Positions 40,201 to 49,200 of a stretch of 64,000 bases of DNA are shown in pieces. Source of the DNA: Physcocola sp002396385 (GTDB lineage Bacteria > Bacteroidota > Bacteroidia > Bacteroidales > Paludibacteraceae). Positions within the stretch are counted from its first letter, which is position 1; the number at the start of each line of letters is the position of its first letter. The notes under the pieces are model-generated. The model was not told the DNA's origin and ran no database searches. It saw only the letters and a list, made by a program, of their open reading frames with translations. The translations under genes and the position numbers were made by a program. Where the stretch lies: positions 62,001 to 126,000 of the forward strand of contig CAMNDM010000002.1 in assembly GCA_946535435.1 (NCBI GenBank), given 5' to 3'.

Positions 40201-43200
40201 GTTGCCGATATGAAGATTGAAAACGGACCGGTAATCGATGACTCTCAAACTGACTTCTGTCAGGCCCTTTCTACTACCGATTCCATCACTCTCAAAGTTA
40301 ATAAAACCGAAGATCAGAAAGATTATACCGTTAAGTGGTATAATACACGTACTACACAAGCCAAGGCAGAGTTCATTGGCTATGGCGATGAAATTAAAGT
40401 GCGCCAAGACAGTGCCGAAACTTTCCGTTATGGTGCTACTTTCTATAATAATAAATGTGAGAGCGATACTAGCATCATTACTATTAACGTGCATCCTCTA
40501 CCTGATACTATCTCTCCCGATACTATTCCGGTTTGCCAGCGTTACCATATGACTGCGGCCGATGTGTTGGATGTCTTGAAAATGAAGAATGGAACTACTG
40601 GTTTATCTTCCGACAAACTTATGTTCTATCATTATATTAATCAAGAGGGTAGCACTGTTGATGAAAATGTTTGGACTTCTATTAATCAAGACTCTGTTTC
40701 GCTTGAAAAATTGCTTGCTGGTTTCGATTTTGAGTCAACTTGTCAAGAGAATGGTGCTCGCTTCCTTAATTTCGCTGTTCGCGCTGTGAGCGACAAAGGC
40801 TGCCCTGGCCCTGGCTCCCTCATCACTATCAAGATTAATTGTTTCGAGGAGACTCAGCCTCAATTCGGTTTCCCTGGCGACTCTATTCTTTACTGTATGG
40901 GCTCGAAGGGAAGTGCTGACTTCGATAACTTCCTTTCGCCTGATGAAAAATCGAAGTTTGCCAAACATAAATGGTATTGGTTCGATGCTGCCCAAGACAA
41001 TCACTATAAATACTTTTTTGGAAATACCTATTATACTACCGGCGAAAACTCGGCTCCGGTTGTTGACCCTTCTTTCGTTCATTCCGACCTGATTACGGTT
41101 GTGCGTGTCGATTCCAACAACTGTATCTCGTTACACGATACTTTCAAGGTGGTAGTCGATACCAGCATTAACACTTATCCTATTATTGCTGACTCGGTTA
41201 TTCCTGTTGCCGACAAACGATTTACGCTCACTTACTGTAAGGGCGACTACGACCAACCTGCTATCACCATTCCGGCTGTTGGTTTCCCTTCGGCTGACTA
41301 TAGGGTTGAGTGGTATGAAAAAGACGACATGAATACCACCTGTAATGGTATCGATTCTTCTGGTGTCGTTATGCAGCCTTCTATGGTTGCCGGTCTGGAA
41401 AAAGCCGATACTACTTATTATTGTGTCAGACAGTCTACTCAGATGGGATGTACGGGACCTTGGCTCACGGTGCAAGTGGTGGTTTACCCTGACGTCTCCG
41501 ATCAACCGACGATCGGTCAGATTCCGGAATTCTGTCAAGGCGCTATTCCTGTACCAGCCACTGTCAATGCCGTTAATCCTGATCCTGATGCATATATTAT
41601 GACTTATTACAGGGTCGACACCACACATGTGGATGGCGCCGTTGTTAAAGATACGGTAACCGTTCCTAACATTGTTCCTAATACTGAAAACGAGGGTGTG
41701 ACAACCTATTACGCTTCGTTGCGTGATAAGAAAACCAAGTGCCAAAGTCCTCTTTTTGAAATTCCTGTCAGGGTCAACCATAAACCAGGATCTGTTGCTT
41801 ACACGGGTGACCCTGTTGTCTTGTATTGTGCTGATGGCTCTGATGTGGACTTGGCAAAAGATCTGCCTGCCAAAGTTAATGCTAACGATTACGATACCCA
41901 CTTGATGTGGCTGCCTTCTAACATTATCTCAACCGCTAACAATGCTAAGGTTACTGTTGGCATTTACCAGCGTGACTCGGTTACGGGCTGTTTGGGCGAT
42001 ACTACGTCGTTGGAGGTAAGGGTGGAAAAAACATTCCGCTACACACCTTGGGGCGACCGGTCTTTCTGTTGGGGCGAGACCATCAATGTCTGCGATTCCA
42101 TTAACAAACGTATTCGTCCAATTAATCACTACATCGATTCTACCTCTATCGGATATGAGGTGCGACGGATGGTGGGCAAGACCGCTGCTAAGGATGCCTT
42201 GTCGTGCGATGTCCTTGCTGCCTTGGGCTCTAAGGCCGACCGCCATAAATCTGACACCACTTCGTACCAGATTACTGTGCTCGACTCGGTTAGTGGCTGT
42301 GTCGCTTACGATACCGTGACTATTATTTTCCGGGGACTGCCTAACGCAGAACCCGATAAAGTAGGGGAATACTGTGAGGCGTTCCCTACCAAACTGCCTA
42401 CTCCCGATAATAACGATTACACCTATAAGTGGCTGCGCGAAAATGGGTCGGAGTCCGCGGAAACGGTCACTCTCGATGCTTCTGAAGTCTTCTCTCTTGT
42501 CGAGTTTGACGAATTCTTGTGTTCCGACACTTTCAAGGTTCAAGTGAATGTTCATTCGAAGCCGCAGGCTCCTTCTGTTTCCGATTTGAAACTCTGCCAA
42601 AATGGAAATGAGGTGGTCTTGCCCATTGTTGTCACTCCTGATGCCGAGTATTCGGCTGAAAACCTGCAGATCCAGTATTTCAACCATTTGGGTGACAGTA
42701 TTCCTAACAAGATATCTACCGATACGATCGCTATTTCTGGTTTGAAACGTGTTTTGACATTCAAGGCTCGCCAGACCGATTTGCTCTATGGTTGCTATAA
42801 CGAGGCAGAATTTAAGGTTGAACTGGCTAAGGGATTGGTATTGAATGCTCCGGATATGAAAGCTGTCTGTCAACCCGATACTGTTGACCTCGCTAAACAC
42901 GTGAAGACTTACTTGAGTGAAAATCTCGAAAGTGTCAATCTCCCTAATCTAGGTGGTGCTTCTTTTGAATACGGACGACTGATGGGAGGGGTGGTTTCTG
43001 GCCTGACCGAGGCTGAGGCTGCCGAATTGGTCTACGTTGAGGGACGCGACAGTGTTACCTATATATATACTGTAACTGACGCTTCTAATACTTGTTCTGC
43101 TTCCGATACCTTGTTCGTTGTTATTAACAAGCAGCCTGCTACTCCGCTTGTGGAGAAAGGGGCCGATACGCTCTTCTTCTGCGCTGGCAACGAACCTTTC

Positions 43201-46200
43201 GTTATTGGTGCTGAAAATAGGAATGCTGCCAGTGTTAATTCTGCTATTTTCTGGAATGGCGTTTCAGATGTAGTTCCTACCGATTCTGTTACGGTTGATA
43301 TCGATGTGACTGAAAAGTCGTATTCTGCTTATAGTAGGAACTTGAATACCGGATGTATAAGTGTTTCCGATACGGTGGCTGTTGTTGTCGCAAAAGCCAT
43401 TAAAGTCAGCCCTATAGCGAAAAATGACACTTTGGAACTTTGTGCTGGCGAGGTGTTCGATGTTGCTGCTGCGGCCACTGCTTCCTTTGTTTTCGACGAA
43501 AAACGTCTTTCCGATATCTCTATTCTTGCTTCTGTAAATGGAGTGTCTACTCCTCTGATGGGGCTGTCGGCTGTTACAAGCACAACACAAGACACCATTG
43601 ACTATAGTTTCAGTGCGGCTGATGCTCTGACCGGATGTGAGGCTTCGAACCGTCTGGTGCTTATTTACCACAAGAAACCGGAAGTGCACATCGAAGCTCC
43701 TGATGTTGTCTGCCAGCGTTCCGATGTGAAGTTGCAGGCTGTGGGCGAAGATAGGGCTGTTTCTTATGCCTGGTATGTGGCTGACAACAAAGTGGTGGCC
43801 AGCACTGCTGCCGAACTTGTGTTCCAAAAGGCGGTGGAACCGGTTACTTTCAAGTTGGTTGAGACGCTTAACGGTACTTTGTGTGCCGATAGTGTTTCTT
43901 TCAATCTTGACGTGGTCGGTACTCCAAATGCGTTTACCGATTCCTCGTTTGTTTTCTGTCAGCAGAATGCAGAAGAGCTAATTCGCTTCGCACGCCCAAC
44001 TTCCGACGAGGTCTATAGGGTAGAGTGGTCGGAAGACCAAACGGCTGTTCTTTCTGCCGATGCAAGTCTACCTGTCGATCTTTCTGCCGATACGGCCTAT
44101 GTCCTTTATGCCCGTCAGCTAGATGAGGCAAAAGGCTTGGTTTGTCCTTCTGATTGGGCGAAGGCAACTGTTAAGGTGAACAAGCATATTGACGTTTCTC
44201 TTCCTGATACTTTCATGTGTCATCCGTTTGAATTCAATCTTGCCTTGTTCGCGAAGAACAAGAAGGTTGAGTCTGAACTTGGTTTCCAGTTGGCTGTTGA
44301 CAGGGTCTTCCAGGTGGCTGGTATGGGGGCTATGCAGGCGGTTGCTGATTCTTCGGCCGTTGTTGAAGGTGGAAAATATCAAATTAATTATCTAGATAAA
44401 AACGGTTGCCCAAGCTCGGCTGTCACCAAACTTGAGTTTATTGACAAACCTTCGACTCCTGTTGTTGATGTGGTCGATCCTATCCTGCTCTGTCAGGGTG
44501 CCGATACCTTTATTACTGTTAATAAAATTGCTGGTAACTTCTTGTACCACTGGTTGCCTGTAGGTGGTAACGATACCATTACGGCCGATACCCTTCAGAT
44601 TTCGGCTGGTTTGCCTACTTCTGCTTCGCTTCAGGTATGGCGCCAAGATGCCAAGTATGGTTGCGAGAGCGACAAGGTCGAGTTCAAATACAGCGTGATT
44701 GAGGCTATCGCTACAAACAATATCGATGTGCAGCACCTCTGTGAGGGCGAGGCGCTCGATTTGGATTCGCTGGGTCGTCTGGCGTTCACATTTAGCGATG
44801 AACTGGAGTACGCTTACTACAAGCCAGATGGTTCTCCTATGCTTATGACGAATGCGGTTGGCGATGAGGGTACTTACACGGTTACCGCAAGAAGCGCTTC
44901 CAGTGGTTGTGTGGCCAAGAATAAGCTTACCATCGATGTACACGACAATCCGGTTCTGGCTTATAAGGGTGACACTGTCCTTTGTGAGAACGATACCTTC
45001 AATTTGGTCGCATTTACCAAAGAGGATATGCCTGACCCTGTTTACAAGTGGACGGTTGGTGCAAACGCTGTGACCGACAGCCGTCTGTCGTTCGTTGCTA
45101 CGGTAGAGACTCCACACCAAGTCTTGGAACAGACTGCCGTCTTGGAGGGTACTTATGTGATCTCGAATTCAAAGAAATGTGTGACCGAACGTAATGTGGC
45201 TCTGAAGACGAATCCGGCTCCTGACCCGCTTTTGTCCGACACGGTTGAACTTTGTCAGAATACGGGTGTTGTCAATTTGCCGGTTCCTTATGAACAAGGC
45301 GCTTACGATTTGAAGATTATTCGTGGTTCCGATACGATTCCTGAAATCAGTATTAATACCGATGTTGTCGCTAGTTACGCCTATAATATCTTACAGGTTA
45401 ACCGACTGACCAGGTGTAAGAGCCCTATGGTGCCTGTCTATGCAAATGTACATGTGGCTATTTCTCTCGATTTAGACGATGCGGTCTATGTGTGTGAACC
45501 TGAAACCTACGACTTGCTGACTGCTGCTGCCGATAAAGCCCTGGCAAATAATGCCTATGTGCAGGAGATGAAGCAGTTGTCTATAGTTTCGGTTGTTAGC
45601 GCAGGATCTGAGGTCGATAATGCTGGCAAGTTAGACAAAAGCGGTACCTACGTGGTGACTGTTGCTGACCAGTATAACTGTCAGGCTCACGACCAGATAG
45701 CTGTTAATTTTGTGGCAAAACCGTCTACTCCGGTTGTCGATGCGGCTTCTCCGATCCTTTTGTGCCAAGGTGCCGACACCTTTATTACGGTTAAGCCTGT
45801 GGTTGGTAATTATGTGTACCACTGGTTACCTAAGGGTACTATCGACACCGTTACTACCGACAGTTTTGTCGTTGTTGCCAAGTATGCGAGTGCCTCTGAC
45901 CAACTGATTAATGTATGGCGACAAGATGCTGACCATGGTTGTGAGAGTGAGAAGGCCGAGGTTAGCTACCGTGTGGTTGACTCTATTACCACTAACCTTA
46001 TTGATGTGCAACATCTTTGTGAGGGTGAGACGCTCGATTTGGATTCGTTGGGACGTCTGGCTTTCAACTTTAACGACGATTTGACCTACGCTTACTCTAA
46101 AGCTGATGGTAGCCCTATGCTTATGACGAATGCGGTTGGTTCTGAAGGTTCTTATATTGTTACGGCTAACAACTCGACCAGCGGTTGTAGTGCTAAGGCC

Positions 46201-49200
46201 GTTCTTACCATCGATGTACACGACAATCCGGTTCTGGCTTATAAGGGTGACACTGTCCTTTGTGAGAACGATACATTCAATTTGGTCGCATTTACAAAAG
46301 ACGATATGCCTGACCCAGTCTACAAGTGGACGGTTGGTGAGAATGCTGTTACCGACGGCCGCCTGACGTTCGTTGCTGCTGTTCAGACTCCGCATCAACC
46401 GTTGGAACAGACTGCGGTTTTAGAGGGTACATATGTTATTACGAACTCGAAGAAGTGTGTAACCGAGCGTAATGTGGCTTTGAAAACCAATCCGGCTCCT
46501 GACCCGCTTTTGTCTGATACGGTTGAACTTTGTCAGAATACGGGTGTGGTAAAACTGCCTGTCCCTTACGAACAGGGTACTTATGACTTGAAGATTATAT
46601 ACGGAACCGACACTGTGCCTGAAATCAGTATCAATACGGCCGATGTTGCTAATTATGCCTATAACATCCTTCAGGTTACCCGACTGACTAAGTGTAAGAG
46701 TCCTATGGTTCCTGTTTATGCGAATGTGCATTCGGCTATTTCGCTTGATTTGGCCGATGAGGTTTACGTCTGTGAGCCTGAAACCTACAACTTGTTGTCT
46801 GTTGCAACCGACAGTGCTCATTCTAACAATGGTGCTATCGCTGAGGTGAAACAGTTGGCTATTCTTTCAGTTGTTAGTGCTGGAACTGAAATCAATAATG
46901 CTGACAATCTTGACCAGAGTGGTACCTATGTGGTTACTATCGCTGACCAATATAACTGTCAGGCACACGACCAGATTGCCGTTAACTTTGTGGCTAAGCC
47001 TTCTATTCCAGAGGTCGATGCGGCTTCTCCGATCCTTTTGTGCCAAGGTGCCGACACCTTTATTACGGTTAAACCTGTGGTTGGCAACTATGTGTACCAC
47101 TGGCTGCCTAAGGGTACTATCGATACGGTTACTACCGACAGCTATGCGGTTATTGCCAAATTTGCCAGTGCTTCTGACCAACTTATTAATGTATGGCGAC
47201 AAGATGCCGACCATGGTTGCGAAAGTGAAAAGGCCGAGTTTAGTTACCGTGTGGTTGATTCTATTACGACCAACCTTATCGATGTGCAACATCTTTGTGA
47301 GGGTGAAACGCTCGATTTGGATTCGTTGGGACGACTGGCGTTCAACTTCAATGACGATTTGACTTACGCTTTCTCCAAGTCTGATGGTAGCCCTATGCTT
47401 CTGACGAATGCAATTGGTGCGGAAGGCTCATATATTGTGACGGCTAATAATGCTGCCAGCGGCTGTAGTGCCAAGAATGTGCTTACTATTGATGTTCACG
47501 AGAACCCTGTTCTCCTTTGTAAGGGAGATACGGTCCTCTGTGAAAGCGACACATTCAATTTGGTTGCATTTACAAATGAGGAAATGCCTGACCCTGTCTA
47601 CAAATGGACGGTTGACGATAAATCTGTAACCGATAGCCGGTTGTCGTTCTTGGCTGCTGTGCAGACTCCGCATCAGGCTCTTGAACAAACGGCTGTTCTT
47701 GAAGGTACGTATGTTATCACGAACACTAAGAAATGTGTGACTGTTCGCGATGTAGCTTTGAAGACGAACCCGGCTCCTGATCCGCTTTTGTCTGATACGG
47801 CTGACCTTTGCCAGAATACGGGTGAGGTTACGCTTCCGGTTACTTACGATCAGGCTGTCTATGATTTGAATATCAAACTTGCGGGCGATTCTGTTCCAAG
47901 TATTGTTGTCAATACCGACGACGTGGAGAATTATGTGTATACTATACTCCAGAAAAACCGTCTGACTAAGTGTAAGAGCGCCGAGGTTCTATTCTATGTC
48001 AATGTACACCCAGCCATATCTTTGAAGTTGCCTGAAATACCGGCTATTTGTCAACCTGCGGTTGTCGATTTCGCTACTGTGGTTAATAAAGCTACTGCCG
48101 AGAGTAATAAGTCGGTTCCTGAGAATAAGAAGATTAATACGGTCGCTTACTATTTCAACGGTGTAGAGTTTGAAGATGCCTCTGCCCTTGACCAGAGTGG
48201 TGAGTATAGGGCGGTTATTGAAGACCAGTATGGTTGTCAGGCTTCCGACCAGGTTTATGTCAGTGTCGGATTACAGCCTGAAATGGTGAAAGCCGACACT
48301 GGCTTCTGCCAGTCTACTGGCGACCGCTTGCTGGCTGGTAACGGTACTTCTTCTAACTATGCTTTGCAATGGTTGGCTTTGGCTACCGCTTATCCCGACT
48401 CTGTTTATTCCGACTCTTTGATGGTTTCAACCGTAGCCAGTGGTGAATATAGCTATTTGATGCGTCAGGTCGACCGTACCACCGGCTGTCCTAGTGAGGT
48501 GGCTCCTGTTACGGTTACTATTTATCCGGCTCTTTCTGTAAGCCTGCGCGATACCATGTTATGCTATGGCGAGACGTTTGACTTTGTTGGCTATGCGGCT
48601 TCACAGGTGAAGGGGGGGACAAATCCTGTGCTTAACAGCTATGCGCGTACGGTGGCTGTTAGTCCGTTATCGTATGAGGCGGTTGCCCAGCGTGGCGACT
48701 TCTACGCAGTTTATACAGATGATCATGCTTGTACGATTTCCGACACTATGACGGTTGATTTTGCTCCAGAAATTAAGGTGTCAATTTCTTCTAACGGGCC
48801 TGTTTGTGAAGGTGACACGTTGCATTTGGAGGCAACTGGTGCCGATTTCTATGCATGGAACAATATGGGGGCTACTTCTGGCTCTTTCGATATTGTCACA
48901 TCTGAAGATGGTAGCTTCACAGTTCCGCTTAAGGCTGGAATACGGGTGGATAAACTCACTTGTGAGCTTGATTCTGTTATCGATTACGTGGTGAAGGTCG
49001 TTCCTGACTTGATTCCTGTTGCCGATACGGCTGTTGTTTATTGTCAGGGAACTGTTGTTGAACCTTTGATGCTGACTCCTTCGCTCGATGGTGCTAAGGT
49101 TTTGTGGTATTCTCCTGCCGATAATTATGCATCTGCTGCTCAGAATGGTACTTTGGTCCCTTCTTCGCAGAATGCTGGTACTTCTGTGTACCGCTTCCGC

